DNA of 64,000 bases from NCBI GenBank assembly GCA_963383645.1, contig OY726560.1, positions 65,837,823 to 65,901,822 on the forward strand. Direction: 5' to 3'. The DNA is from Muscardinus avellanarius (taxonomy: Eukaryota; Chordata; Mammalia; Rodentia; Gliridae). Shown piece by piece: positions 47,268-59,054 of the stretch. Under the pieces are notes generated by a model. That model was given only the letters and a program-made list of their open reading frames with translations, was not told the origin of the DNA and ran no database searches. Position 1 is the stretch's first letter; each line of letters begins with the position of its first letter. A program made the translations under genes and the position numbers.

Positions 47268-47477
47268 GCCAGGCATGGTAGCACACGCTTGTAATCCCAA
47301 AATACAGGAGGCTGAGACCAGAGGATCACTGTTCGCAGACAGCCTCAGCTACTTAGTGAGGCCCTCTGCAACTCAGTGAGACCTGGTTTCAAAATAAAGA
47401 ATAAAAAAAAATTGGGCAGGGGGTGTAGCTCAGAGGTCAAATGCACCTGGGTTCCATCCCCAGACCCGAAAAAAAAA
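47268..47477 (+). repeat. B1-ID dimeric SINE
   Basis: gccaggcatggtagcacacg start; closely related to the copy at 46988. It ends in an A run followed by a short AT repeat. Confidence 0.9.
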
Positions 47478-47512
47478 TATATATATATATATGAAAAGAA
47501 TGTGAGAGAATT

Positions 47513-48208
47513 TTGCATATCAAAATACATTTAACAATACAACATATTGGCACAGGCAGTAACTTTCTCAACAAAACTTCCAACGCTCAGGAAATTAAAG
47601 CAAGAATTAGCAAGTGGGATGGGATCAAACTAAAAAGTGTCTGCTCATCAAAGGAAACCATCAATAACCTAAAGAGGAACCCTACAGAATGGGAAAAGAT
47701 CTTTACCAGCCACCACTCTGATAGGGGGCTAATATCCAGAATATACAATGAGCTCAAAAGACTCTTCACCAGCAAAACAAACAACCCAATCAAGAAATGG
47801 GCAAATGAACTAAATAGACACTTCACAAAAGAAGACATACAAAGGGCCAATAGATACATGAAAAGATGTTCTACATCACTGGCCATCAGGGAAATGCAAA
47901 TCAAAACTATACTGAGATTCCATCTAACCCCAGTCAGAGTGGCAAGCATAAAGAAATCAAACAACAACAAATGCTGGCGAGGATGTGGGGAAAGAGGAAC
48001 TCTTTTACACTGTTGGTGGGAGTGCAAACTAGTTCAGCCACTACGGAGATCTGTGTGGAGATTCCTAAGAAAGGTGGGAATAGATCCACCATATGATCCA
48101 GCTATACCACTCCTGGGTATCTTTCCAAAGAGGTTGAATTCAGAGAACTACAGCAACATATGCATACCTATGTTCATAGCAGCACAATTCATAATAGCCA
48201 AAATATAG
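47513..48208 (+). pseudogene. L1 ORF2 C-terminal fragment
   Basis: A 231-codon frame that from about residue 8 follows the ORF2p C-terminal third. The cysteine segment ([19 protein letters not shown]) falls around residues 154-172, with YDPAIPLLGIFPK after it. It stops at codon 232 just before the PSTDEWI-type region, so a premature stop is present. No endonuclease or reverse transcriptase. It is the largest ORF2 remnant in the window. Confidence 0.9.
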
Positions 48209-48690
48209 AACCAACCCAGATCTCCATAAACAGATGAATGGATAGCAAAACTTTGGGAAATACACACAATGGAATTCTATTCAGCCATAAAGAAGAACAA
48301 AATTATATCATTTGCAAGAAGATGGAAAGTCCTGGAGAACATTGTTATTGAGATCAGCCAAGCACAGAAGGAGAAGGTACATATGTTTCCTCTAATATGC
48401 CCAAACTAGGGAACATAGAGGATACCAGTGGGACTCCAGATAATGGAGGGGAAATATCAGTACAGTTTGAATGGAAAGATAGGAGAGGAGGAAGGCTGAA
48501 CTTGATTAATGAGGGTCTACATCTGAATATGTGTAAAATTATGAATATGGCATGGTTACCCTGGACAACCATTGGTGGGAGGGGGGAAGGGAAAATGGGG
48601 GTGGGGAGAGAGGACACCAAGTATAGTTTAAATATATACCATTTATGTTCAATAAAAATTGTTTAAAAAATTAATTAATTAATTAAAATA
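47530..48690 (+). mobile_element. 5'-truncated L1: ORF2 C-terminus and 3'UTR
   Basis: Sense L1 beginning in late ORF2 (cacaggcagtaactttctca), through the ORF2 end near 48340 and a purine-rich 3'UTR. It ends ttcaataaaaattg plus an A/T-rich tail. Confidence 0.9.
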
Positions 48691-48799
48691 CCTGTTAAAC
48701 ATTTTTAAAAGTTTAAGTATTTTTGTTTTCTAATAATTCACAGAAACTCAGTTTCTTTTTTACTTCAGTGTGTTCAATCTGAATGCAATTTGTTCTAAT

Positions 48800-48803
<4 letters not shown>

Positions 48804-48845
<42 letters not shown>
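48804..48845. repeat. (CA)n microsatellite
   Basis: Uninterrupted CA run. Confidence 0.97.
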
Positions 48846-48848
<3 letters not shown>

Positions 48849-48911
48849 CACCCTCACACACCACATGTCAGCATTTTGCAATTTTAAACAGATGAGATTA
48901 GGAGAGGCTGA

Positions 48912-49678
48912 GTGAGATTTTTTCGTCCTTCTATTGGTGTGTTGTAATTTTATGGCCTAGTAGATTCATACATCACACATCACTTGGTGGATTTTCCTCC
49001 ACATCCCACCCTGTTCCGTTCTCCTGCCTCCCCATGCATGTTAGTGACGCTGGTAGAACTTCCTTTGAATATGTACATAACATTTTTTGAAATATTCCTC
49101 CCTCAAGCCTCCTCCTCCTCCCCACCTCCTCCCTTGAGCCCCTTCTACTGTTCTATTGGTCTTTCTCCTCATTTATCTGAAGTCCCTTTTGTTTCTTATT
49201 TTCCTTCTAGCTTTCACATATGAAAGAAAACATGGGACCTTTGACCTTCTGAGACTGTTTGATCTCACTTAGCATAACATTTTCTAGTTCCATCCATTTT
49301 CCTAACAAATGACATCCTTTTGTTCTTTGTTACGGCTGAGTAAAACTGCACTGTGTGTATATGCCGCATTTTCTTTATACCTTTATCGTTTGATGGACAC
49401 TTACGTTGGCTCTGTAATTTGGTCATTGTGAATTGTGCTGCTGTAACCATGGGTACGAATGTATCACTAACTTGAATTCTTTTAGAAATATACAGAGGAG
49501 TGGAATAGCTGGTCAGATGGTGCTTCCCTTCCCAGGCTCTTGAGGAACCTCCATACTGACCTCCTTAGTGGGTATACTAATTTATAGTCCCACCAATTAT
49601 GTTTAAGAGTCCTTTTAGAATAGCAGGCATGTAGGATACTGACAATAAATGCTGGCAAGGATGTGGGGAAATAGGACT
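48912..49678 (-). mobile_element. 5'-inverted (twin-primed) L1, minus strand
   Basis: 48912-about 49612 is antisense L1, from the 3' tail through the 3'UTR into late ORF2 (tagtcccaccaattatgttt). It is followed at about 49618-49678 by ~60 bases of L1 in sense orientation (caataaatgctggcaaggat), which is the segment lying just upstream in L1. That flip is a twin-priming signature. Confidence 0.7.
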
Positions 49679-49679
49679 A

Positions 49680-49966
49680 AGTCTTGAAGGAGGGGAGAGA
49701 GTTCTGTGGCTCCCTGAGGGAGTTACAGCCAGAGCAAAGGCCTTGAGACATTAACTTTGGAGACAGGCATTAACACCTGCAAGAAATAAAGTAAATGGAA
49801 AGGGGAGGAGGGGCCAGTGGCAACTCATTACACAGACTGTAGCTTTGATCCTGAGTGAATTGGGAGCCTCTGGTGGGTTTGAGCAACAGAATGTCTTGAT
49901 CTGGCTTACAACTTACAAGAATCAGGGGACCAGTTGGAAGATGCCATCATGGAGAGCATGGAGCTT
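49680..49966. other. Probable very old repeat, unassigned
   Basis: gccagagcaaaggccttgag and a later gagcctctggtgggtttgag resemble a common old mammalian interspersed repeat, but I cannot name it. Confidence 0.3.
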
Positions 49967-50178
49967 TTGTTGTTTGTTTGTTTGTTTGTTTGTTTGTTTG
50001 TGTACTGGGAATCAGATCTAGGGGCATTCTACCTCTGAGTTATACTCCCAGCCCTATTTTATTTTTATTTTGAAACAGTATGTTGCTGAGTGTCTTGCTA
50101 AATTGCTGAGGCTGGCCTCTAACCTGTGATCTTTGGGTCTCAACCTTCTAAATTCTAGGATTATAGGTAGGTGCCATC
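49967..50178 (-). repeat. B1-ID dimeric SINE with (TTTG)n tail
   Basis: TTTG-repeat end (49967-50001), then gtactgggaatcagatct, and a decayed B1 half. Confidence 0.8.
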
Positions 50179-50958
50179 ATTCTTATTCATAAATAAAAAT
50201 CCATGGCTGAGCATGAATTTTTATTTATGAGTACAACCCTATGACCACCACCAAGAAGAAGGAATAAAATATTTTCAGCACCCCGTATAGTTCCCCTTCT
50301 AGTTGATAGACACAAAGGCAGCCACTGCTCTGAATAATGGGTTTGTTTTGCCTCTGTCTGATTCTATATAAATAGAAATTATGGAGCAGATACTTTTGGT
50401 GTCTTTTGCTTGCTCAGCCTGTGTCTGTTAGTTTTGTCCATGTTATTGTATATGGCAGTAGTTCATTCTTTTCACTGCTGGGAAGTATTTCATTATATGT
50501 CTATGCTGCAATTTATTTACTCTACTGTTGATGAACATTTGATTGCTTCTACTTTTTCACTTTTATGCATGAAGTTGTTGTAAACATACTTGTGCATGTC
50601 ATTTGGTGAACATCTGCATGAATTGCTTTTGGGTATATAACTAGAAATGGAATTCCTGAGGTATAGGCTAAACATATGTCTAACTTCAGACAATCCAAAT
50701 AGCTCTTCAGTGTGGTTGGACCAGTTTAAACTCTTACCAGCAATCCAGTGATCTGTTGATGGACACCTAGGTTGGTTTCATAAATTGGTCCTTATGAATT
50801 ATACTGCTATAAACTTGGATATGTGTGTATTACTATAATATTATGATTGCAGTCCCTTTGGAAACATACCCAGGAGTGGTAGAGCTAGATCATATGATGG
50901 ATCCATTCCTAGTTTTCTGAGGAATCTTCACACTGATTCTGGTTGCGGCTGCACTAAT

Positions 50959-51234
50959 TTGCAATCCCAACAACAGTGCAAAAAATTTCCTATTTCCCCA
51001 CACCCTGTCCAGCATTTATTGTTGTTTGATTTCTTGATGATTGCCACTCTGATTGGGGTTAGATGGACTTTCAATTTAGTTTGGAATTGCATCTTCCTGA
51101 TTGCTAATGATGTTGAACATTTTTTTCATATACTAATTGCCATTCATATTTCTTCTTTTATGAAGTATATATTTAGTTTAATTGCCCATTTCTTGGCTTG
51201 GCTATTTGGTATCTTTTTGGTGTTAAGTTTTTAA
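50959..51234 (-). pseudogene. Inverted L1 ORF2 C-terminal remnant
   Basis: The L1 ORF2 homology here runs on the minus strand and is decayed. The open frame that spans it on the plus strand is an antisense shadow. Coding value is nil. Confidence 0.6.
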
Positions 51235-51259
51235 CTTTAAATATATTTTTAAATTTTTT

Positions 51260-51620
51260 TTAGAGGGAGAAAGATTTATTTTCTCATGGTTTTTGGAGGT
51301 TTCAGGGTTCAGTCCATGGGAGGCAGTGTCTGTGGAGTTCAGAGTATGGCAGTGGGAAGCAGAGAGGGAGGAGAGCTCAAGTGCAAGATTCTGCTCTCAC
51401 ATCACAGAAGCTAGCAAGGGGACTTAAAGACAAAATCACAGTCTCTAAGGCCACATCCTCAGGAAACCACCTGTCCCAGCCACACCCCACCTGCCTAGGT
51501 ATCCACCCAGTAAATTCATCAGGATGGAGTTACTTCCTGCTCTCATGACTTAATTATATCAACACCGAACATTAATATGTGAGCTCTTCAGGGGACCCTC
51601 TGCATCTAACCATAACAGAG
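51260..51620 (-). repeat. MaLR-like LTR, antisense, within the nested L1
   Basis: ttttctcatggtttttggag, cagtccatgggaggcagtg, then ccacctgtcccagccacac and an end at catctaaccataacag: the antisense layout of a MaLR-class LTR. It interrupts the inverted part of the nested L1. Confidence 0.5.
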
Positions 51621-52059
51621 GGGCACTTTAGATATTGGTGGTCAAGGATGCAGCATCTAAAGAGGTGAGACTGACTTGAAGGTTGAGAAGAAGCGAGCCA
51701 CTCTTCAGTGAGCCTGGAAGGAGATGCTGCCAGCAAGAGGCAGCAGTGAGCTTGGCACAGTTGAGGCAAAGCTGGAAGGCCATCCTGGTTGGAAAGGAGT
51801 GGGCTGGAGCTGCTAAAAAGAGATGAGGTTATAAGGTAGAAAGAGCTTAGATCATCTGGGAACTTGATGACTCGGATCGGAGCTTAGTTAGACTGTATTT
51901 TAAAGGTGATGAGGTATTTCTGGATATTTTTAAATTTTTTAAAACAAGTTTTTAACTTATTTTATTTTACAACTTTAAAAATAAGTTTTTAACTTTTAAT
52001 TTAAATATGTCTTTTATCATAGGAAGAGCTCGCAAAGATGTTCTTCCATTCTGTAGGCT

Positions 52060-52112
<53 letters not shown>
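52060..52112. repeat. (CT)n microsatellite
   Basis: Pure CT run located at the inversion junction of the twin-primed L1. Confidence 0.95.
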
Positions 52113-52960
52113 ACTCCACAAAATAGAATTCTACTCAGAAATAATAAAGAACAAAATTATGCCATTTGCAGGAAAATGGATGGACCCAGAGAATATCATA
52201 TTAAGTGATATTAGCCAGTCACAGAAAGTGAAGGGTTATATGTTTTCTCTCATATGCTGAAGCTAAGGAATAATCAGGATACAAGAAAGACTGTAGATAA
52301 TGTAGGAGAAAATCCAGTGGTGTGAGGGAGGTTATTGTGAGGAAGTAGAGAGGGAGAGGGAGGATCGGTGATGAAGGAAACACTTCTATGGACATCATTA
52401 CACATCTGAGAATACCAGGGCCAATCTCAGTACCCTGTATGAGGAAAAGGAGGGATTGGGAAGGGAACTGGGGGAAAGCCCACCAAGAGCTGTGTGCATG
52501 TAAGTCACCATCATGAACTACATTATAATGCACTAATAAAAGTATCAAAAAACAGCCAGCAATGTATGAGCGCTCCACTTATTCTACATCCTTAACAACA
52601 CTTGATTTTAGTCCTTTAACTTCTTCATCCAGAAAGATGAGCTATAGTATGCAATGTGGTTTAATTTGCATTTCCTGATGAGTAATGATGCTTGGCACTT
52701 TTTCACTTGCTTATTGGCTCTTTGGGTAGCCTTTTTAATGAAGTTCCCATTCAGATGTTTTTCCCAATTTTTTTGGTCAATTTTTGTTATTGCTTTGTAG
52801 GAATTCTTTATATATTCTGGTTAGAAGACCTTTATTAGATACTTGCGGATCTCTCTCCTTAGTTTGTAGCTTGCCTTTTTGCTTTCTTAATTGTGACTCT
52901 GACAAATAGAAGTTCCAAATTTGAACTGAAGGCTAATTTATTACTTCCTTTAATTGATAG

Positions 52961-53428
52961 TGCTTTTTATGTTCTGATTAAAAAAAATTTTTTTTTGTCT
53001 TCCTTTTTCTTCCTAAACAGAAAAAAAAAGTATACATAGGGAAGCAGCTTTGATTCAACCAGCTTTCAGTAGGCACGGGACCGCCACCACTGTAATATTT
53101 TGCTAACCTTCTTCCTTCTCCTCCTGGTTCTCCATCTTCATGAGAAGATCAACTCCTGCTGTGGTTGCCCTGGCTCAGCTTCTCATATTGATGCTTGATG
53201 CCTCTAGTCAGGTTCAGGTCTGGACAAATAGGAAAAGTGGGGAGAGCAAAATATAACAGAAGATTCTTGTTGATCAACTTGCTAGTAGGCTTATCACATA
53301 AAAAGAAGTATCCCCATTAAGTATAGATACCGCAAAGCAAGGACAGGATAACTTGATTACGCACACATACCTAGCATCTCACATAACCCTGGCACATAGT
53401 AGGCTCTCCAAAAAATTTTTTTAGATTT
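52961..53428. other. Unassigned DNA
   Basis: 53030-53240 follows a run of A residues and has a gene-like base composition, but I could not match it to a family. It ends in an L2-like ctggcacatagtaggctctc (53391-53410). Confidence 0.3.
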
Positions 53429-53640
53429 GGCCTGGTGTGGTAGCGCACGCTTATAATCCCAGCATTCGAGAGGTAGAGACTGGAGGGTCACAGTTCACAT
53501 ATAGCCTTGGCTGCTTAGTGAGACCCTTCACAACTTAGTGAAACCCTGTTTCAAAAATTAAAAAGACTTAAAAATTGGGTCTGGGGGTGTAGCTTGGAGG
53601 TACAATGCCCCTGGGTTCCATCCCCAGTATAGCAAATAGA
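53429..53640 (+). repeat. B1-ID dimeric SINE
   Basis: ggcctggtgtggtagcgcac start; ID half gggggtgtagcttggaggta. Confidence 0.85.
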
Positions 53641-55586
53641 TAATTGAAGTCAATGTAACAGCTTAGAAGTTACTGTTATTTCCAGCCCAGTGTGAGAGAT
53701 GGCAAGATAACTGCTTTTCTTTTCCTTCATTGGCTTTTAGTTTACAGCTGGTGACAGCCCTGGCTAACATGTGTTTCCCCATTTGTTTAAAAATAAAAAT
53801 TACTGCTCATGCATACAAAAAATAGATATTTTTGCATAAGTGATGACACATTTAATTTTAAATTTTAATATTTTATAAATTTACTGTTTTATGAAGTTTA
53901 TTTTTTCTTTTCCATTTTTCTTTTATATTTTATTTATGTATATTTTCATAATGTTCCAGTTAAAATATATGCTTAGTGTCTTGAAATACTTTTAGCTATA
54001 CAATTTTTACCTAAAACTTATTATTAACAAGTTTTAATAATAGAATTATGGCTCCTGGAATTTTTCTGAATCAAAGTTTGACATTTGCTTTTGAAAGATC
54101 ATTTACCAGTAAGAAATATTTTAATTTTCTTGACCATTGAGAAATGACATTTTTATCTCAACAAATCTTATTAGACTTTTTAAATTAACATTCACTTAAG
54201 ACAAGATCTTTTGCTGTGTAATAGGTAGATATAAATAACTTATATTGGTTGTAGAATAGTCTAAACAGGTTGATATTTTGCTTAAGTCTTTATTTAAGAA
54301 GCTTAACCTGCTCCTTGTACTGAACTTTTGGTGAACCAGATATAATGTTTCAATTCATTGGTGCTAAATCCATTACTGAGAAATTATTATTTTGGACTCA
54401 CAGAACTGAAAAATTAAACTCAGGTTTTGAAAACAAGACAGGCATTCATGGTGTCTTTAATTTTTGGTTGAAAGTGCTCACATTTTTTTTCTTTCACTTT
54501 GGAAGGTAAGTAAATTGTTCGGAAGCTAATCTTAATCTCTTAATTTTACAGTCAAATCCATGGAAGTTAGTTGAAATGGTTCAAGACAATGTGTGTGTCC
54601 AAATGAATTAACTGGTGATGAGAATAGAATACAGCATCTTTTCTCAGCTAAGTTAGTGCCTTTGTACTGTTGTATAAAGACAAAGTGGTCTTCTTTGGCC
54701 CCACTTTGCATCCTGGCAATCTTACATCATAGACACATAATCCCCATTTACAATTTTCACACATTTTTAAATGAACATTTTCATAGTAAGTCCTTTCTGT
54801 TTATTAGAACTGTCACGATTAAATGGCCTTGAGTTTTCTTAGTCTGAATGTACACCATTAGGCAGGAATTACAAACAAAATCAAGGAAATGTTAACAATA
54901 CCTTGTGGATAAACTTTACTTAGGAGTAAAGCACCAAGGATTCTTTTTTCTTTTTTCTTCTTTATTTTTCTTGGAGAGTGGAAGGAATTAGAACAAGATG
55001 AGGAAATGAAAAATTTAAGTGACTACATGTATCCCTTGACATATTAGGGATTACGAAGCTCAGAGAAGACTTAGAAACTAGAGTAAATATCTTCCTCTTC
55101 CAGCTCATTATTTCCAGTCTATTTTGGACTATTCGTGGAAAGCACAGGCCATTACATAAGAAACATTTTACATAGAAATAATTTTGGCCCATCACATAGC
55201 TCACCAACCAGTGTTACTAGGCAGGGCACAGGCGAGTGGCAAGCGGGTGTCTCAGGAAATGCTGTCCTTGTCGGGTGATGAGGGGCCTTCACCTCCACGC
55301 CTCAGAAGCTGGCTACAGCTGTAGTACCATGGATTATAGCCGTGATGAAGGGTCTCTAATGCCTTCAAAGAGCCAGCTCAAAGGGACTTTCTTCTAAGGA
55401 AAGTATTCTGAAAATACTGGTACCTTTTCACATTTAAGAAATGTTTATGGAACATGAATTATAGTAAGTGCTAGAGAGATAGCAGTGAGCACTATAGACA
55501 AAAAAACAAGTCTCTACGCTCACACAGCTTACAGTGTGGGGTGCAGCCATAACACTATGCACGATAAGTCAGGAAATTACTTCCTT
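53641..55586. other. Unique AT-rich DNA, no gene seen
   Basis: About 1.9 kb with no recognised repeat. Frames of about 80 codons (54593, 54962) show no family features. Confidence 0.4.
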
Positions 55587-55800
55587 TTTTTTTTTGCAGT
55601 ACTGGGAATGGAACCCAGGGCCATTCTACCTCCAAGCTATACCCCAGGCCCTATTTTTTTATTCTTTATTTTGAAACAGGGTCTCACTGAGTTGCAAAGG
55701 GCCTCACTAAGTAGCCGAGGCTGGCCACAAACCATGATCCTCCTATCTGGGAACCTCTCAAATGTTGGGATTATAAACAGTGAGCCAGCGTGCCCAGCTA
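55587..55800 (-). repeat. B1-ID dimeric SINE (older subfamily)
   Basis: T run, gcagtactgggaatggaacc, both halves, B1 end gcgtgcccagct. Confidence 0.9.
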
Positions 55801-55836
55801 GAAAATTACTTTCTATTTGTTATAATGAAACATGGA

Positions 55837-56060
55837 GCTGGGCGTGGTGGTGCACACCGGTAATCCCAGAACCTGAGAGGCTGAGACAGGATGATCGCAG
55901 GTTGAAGACCAGCCTCAACAACTTGACAAGACTTTCAGCAATCTAGAGAGATCCTATTTCCAAAACACAAAAAAATGAGCTGGGTGGGGGAGTGTACTTT
56001 GGAGGTGGAATGGCTGCTGTGTTCAATCTCTAGTACCAAAAGACAAAAATGAAAATGAAA
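55837..56060 (+). repeat. B1-ID dimeric SINE (older subfamily)
   Basis: gctgggcgtggtggtgcaca start; ID half gggggagtgtactttggagg. Confidence 0.85.
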
Positions 56061-56469
56061 GAAAATGTGAGCAAGAGGGGGCTAGGGCATGTGGGCATTG
56101 AGGGGTTGTAGTTTTAAGGAAGACTGTTGGGCATGTGGGCCTCAATTAGGAAGGTAACTTTGAGCAAAATCTTGACGTAAGTAGCGAGAGGGAACCATGA
56201 GAAAATACAGGGAGAAATTTCAAAAGAGTTGGAACAACTGGGACAAAGTCCCAATGAGGGCATGCTTGGTGCACTGGAGGAACCCCAAGGAGACCAGTGA
56301 CGGTAGCCAAGGGAGTGAGGGCCAGAAAAGTGGGAAGGGAGGTCAGAGAGGCCCTAGGGCTGGCATGGGGAAGCAGGCTCAGATTCCGTAGCCCCTTGTT
56401 GGACCTTGTAAGACCTTGGCTTTTAAAGGGTTGTAAGCAGAGCATCGTGTCCTGCTGCATTCTTCCTGA
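56061..56469. other. Unassigned DNA, possibly old repeat
   Basis: Purine-rich, with weak likeness to old mammalian repeats. Overlapping frames on both strands show no family features. Confidence 0.3.
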
Positions 56470-56575
56470 TGCCCTCAAAGCCTGTTATACAAAGCCACCT
56501 GGCCTCTTGTATCTCCACAGTGCCCTGTGCATGGTAGGTGCTCGGTAAATATTTGTTGACTGGATGAATAAAAAT
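56470..56575 (+). repeat. L2 3' end
   Basis: Ends with the L2 terminus gtaggtgctcggtaaatatt followed by tgttgactggatgaata. Confidence 0.75.
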
Positions 56576-56639
56576 AGCAACGCACCGCCTGCAAGTTTCT
56601 GATCAATGTGATAAAGTCCTCACTACGAAGACTTTGTTT

Positions 56640-56840
56640 CTTCGGTGATAAAGGAGGCGGTAGGCTTCCCACGGCGGCGGCCTGCCACTGTGCGCGAATG
56701 TGCTGAGGGCTTGGCAGCTGTGCCCTCTGCTTCGCTGGACCTTGATGTGCTGGAGCCGCACACGCAGGCCGCACAGCTGATGCTCGCCCTGTCTCTGGCT
56801 GAGTGTTCACAGGGAGAGGCCTTTCTAGTGACATGTCAGT
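56640..56840. other. Small CpG-dense patch
   Basis: About ten CpGs in roughly 150 bases (cacggcggcggcc, gtgcgcgaatg, ggagccgcacacgcaggcc) in an otherwise CpG-poor region and outside any recognised repeat. Not long enough to call a CpG island with confidence. Confidence 0.5.
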
Positions 56841-56931
56841 CCCTTTCTCTTACTCCCGTGATTTTCAGAGTAGCTCTGGGTTCTTCAAGGACAGCATTTC
56901 TTAAATGGCTGTTCTAAACAGGATGAGCAGA

Positions 56932-57160
56932 GCCAGGCGTGGTGGCGCACGCTTGTAATCCCAGCATTCGGGAGGCTGAGACCGGAGGATCGCGGTTCAC
57001 GGACAGCCTCAGCTACTTAGTGAGGCCCTCTGCAACTCAGTGAGACCCTGTTTCAAAATAAAGAATAAAAAAATAGGGTACGGGCTGTATCTCAGAGATC
57101 AAATGCCCCTGGGTTCCATCCCCAGACCCATACAAAAAAATAAATAAATAAAATAAAAAG
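56932..57160 (+). repeat. B1-ID dimeric SINE
   Basis: gccaggcgtggtggcgcacg start. atgagcag at 56923-56930 and 57161-57168 is a likely short target-site duplication. A tail with AAAT units. Confidence 0.9.
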
Positions 57161-57381
57161 CATGAGCAGGCTTTTCCTAATTTTCACTGCCCTATCGATG
57201 GCTTTACATGACTGTCAATAATTGTGATTTTCTGTAGTATCACTAATAGATTTGCTCTGGTTTATTTATACCAAGTAATGCCAGTGGTATATAATGTTGA
57301 GCTCCAATCTTTTTTTTTTTTTTTTTTACTTTTTCTTTACCTAATTAGCCTTTCATAGGCTAATTTAAAAATAATTGTTAA

Positions 57382-57600
57382 GCTGGGCGTGGTGGTACAG
57401 GATTGTAATGGCAGTACTCAGGAAGCTGAGACAAGAGGATCATCTATTCAAAGACAGTCTCAGGAATTTAGTGAGATTCTCAGGAACCAAGCAAGACCCA
57501 GTTTCAAAATAAAAAGCAAAAGAGGTCTGTGAGTGTAGCTTAGAGGTAGAATACTCTTGGGTTCAATCCCCAGAACCAATAAAATAAAAATAAAGAATAG
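57382..57600 (+). repeat. B1-ID dimeric SINE (older, diverged)
   Basis: gctgggcgtggtggtaca start; ID half gagtgtagcttagaggtag. Confidence 0.85.
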
Positions 57601-58071
57601 TTTTGCTAAGCCTTATTTTCCCTATGTTAGGTTTATTACGGTATAATTTACATAAAGTAGAATATGCAAATCTTTCCCTCTGCTATTTTGCCTATTTCAA
57701 ATATGTACAATTTTGTTGCTTCTCTGAAGCAACCAAACCTCAGGTTATTCAGAGTTGAGAAATGATTAGAATTACTCTGATACTTATATCTTGAACTTAT
57801 TTTGTGTTATTTTTAGATTATGGTACGTAGTAGGTTTCCAAATTCATGCTTTTGCTTAAGAATATCCAGTTGTTCCAGAACTATTTGTTGAAAAGTCTAT
57901 TCTTTCCCTATTAGATGTTCTCATATCCTTATTGAAAATATACTGACCATAGATATATGAGTTTATTTCTGGATTCAGCTCTATTTTGTTGACCTATCAT
58001 TATGCCTATGTAACACTATTTAGATCATTATAGCTTTGCAGTAAATTCTGGAAACAAAGTGTAAGTTCTCC

Positions 58072-58114
<43 letters not shown>

Positions 58115-58144
58115 GTGTGTGTGTGTGTGCGTGTGTGTGTGTGT
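58072..58144. repeat. Compound (ATT)n-(GT)n microsatellite
   Basis: ATT run (58072-58113) followed by GT run, at the tail side of an antisense SINE. Confidence 0.95.
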
Positions 58145-58327
58145 GGTACTGGGGATTGTTGAACCTCTGAGCTACAACCCCAGCCCAATTTTATTTTTTA
58201 CTTTGAAACAGGGTCTCACAGAGTTGCAAAAGGCCTCACTAAATTGCTGAGGCTGACCTCAAACACTTGTTCCTCCTGTCTCAGCCTCCCAAGTACTAAG
58301 ATTATAGGTGTGCACCACCATACCCAG
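58145..58327 (-). repeat. B1-ID dimeric SINE inside an old L1
   Basis: ggtactggggattgttgaac start; B1 end caccatacccagtg. Confidence 0.85.
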
Positions 58328-58710
58328 TGCAGTCCTAAAAATTTGATCTTATTTTTCTAGGTTTTTATGGTTTTTCTTGGTCTCTTCTGCTTCAATATGA
58401 ATGTTAGGATCAGCAGATCTATGTCTGTAAAAAAATATTTTGAATTTTGATAGGCACTGAATTGAATATATTAATTTGGGTGGTACTCTTATCTTAACAA
58501 TATTATCCTTTCATTCCATGAATAGGAATGTCTTTCCACTTATTTAGCTCTTTTTAACTTTCTTGCAATTATTTTGTAGTGTCAGTATACAAGTGTTGCT
58601 TTTTCTTGATTAAATTTATTCCTAGGTACTTTATTTCTTTCTTGATACTATTGCAAGTAAAATTGTTTATTAATTTAATTTTATTGCACAAATCTTAAGT
58701 GGATAGCTCA

Positions 58711-59046
58711 GTTTTCAGGAATAAACATACTTATGTGACCAATCTTTAATAAATTCATATAGCTAAACATTTGAATATAGTTAACTCTTAATTAGGATAT
58801 GTCTTTGCCAAAAGAATATAGTGATTTAGAAGAAAAAGCACTTTTGGATTGTTTGTCCCAGAAAAATTTGAATATTGAAAATTTCTTGTATAAGCTCTGT
58901 ATTCTTTGAAACTGACAAATAATGTACAGAATACTGTAGATTCTAAGACTTGTAGAAAATTGCATGGTTAAAGAAGACGAGTGGCTGGGTGCTTGGGTTA
59001 GGGAGAGGGGACCAGAAACTCAGATTTTTTTTAATTAAAAAAATTA
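58711..59046. other. Unique DNA, no gene seen
   Basis: Nothing recognisable. Confidence 0.4.
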
Positions 59047-59054
59047 GTTATAAG

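Larger units (their letters stand above)
50745..52555 (+). mobile_element. Nested, 5'-inverted (twin-primed) L1
   Basis: Inserted into an older L1, with ccagcaat on both sides (50737-50744 and 52556-52563). The left part is antisense late ORF2 (from ctgttgatggacacctaggt to about 51235, resuming near 51960-52050). The right part is sense, from the last ORF2 codons (gaattctactcagaaataat, about 52128) through the 3'UTR to aatgcactaataaaag (52535). The two parts nearly abut in L1, as twin priming predicts. 51245-51950 is a later insertion or insertions. Confidence 0.7.
50195..52960 (-). repeat. Old L1, minus strand, split by a nested L1
   Basis: Antisense old L1 in two pieces: 50195-50744 (3'UTR to late ORF2) and 52556-52960 (caacacttgattttagtcc, aggaattctttatatattct). 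The two pieces are consecutive in L1. The gap holds the insertion at 50745-52555. Confidence 0.75.
57800..58710 (-). repeat. Old L1 ORF2, minus strand, interrupted
   Basis: Antisense ORF2 phrases: ccagaactatttgttgaaaa, ggattcagctctattttgtt, then after the interruption ttcctaggtactttatttct. The microsatellite and SINE at 58072-58327 interrupt it. Confidence 0.75.

Noticed and set aside
47587..48027. 146-codon minus-strand frame
   Set aside because: Antisense shadow of the L1 ORF2 fragment on the plus strand.
53030..53240. Possible antisense processed pseudogene
   Set aside because: A-rich start and gene-like composition, but no recognisable protein in any frame and no clear target-site duplication.
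58006..58188. Ile-run frame with His/Thr repeats
   Set aside because: It is the (ATT)n-(GT)n microsatellite read in antisense.
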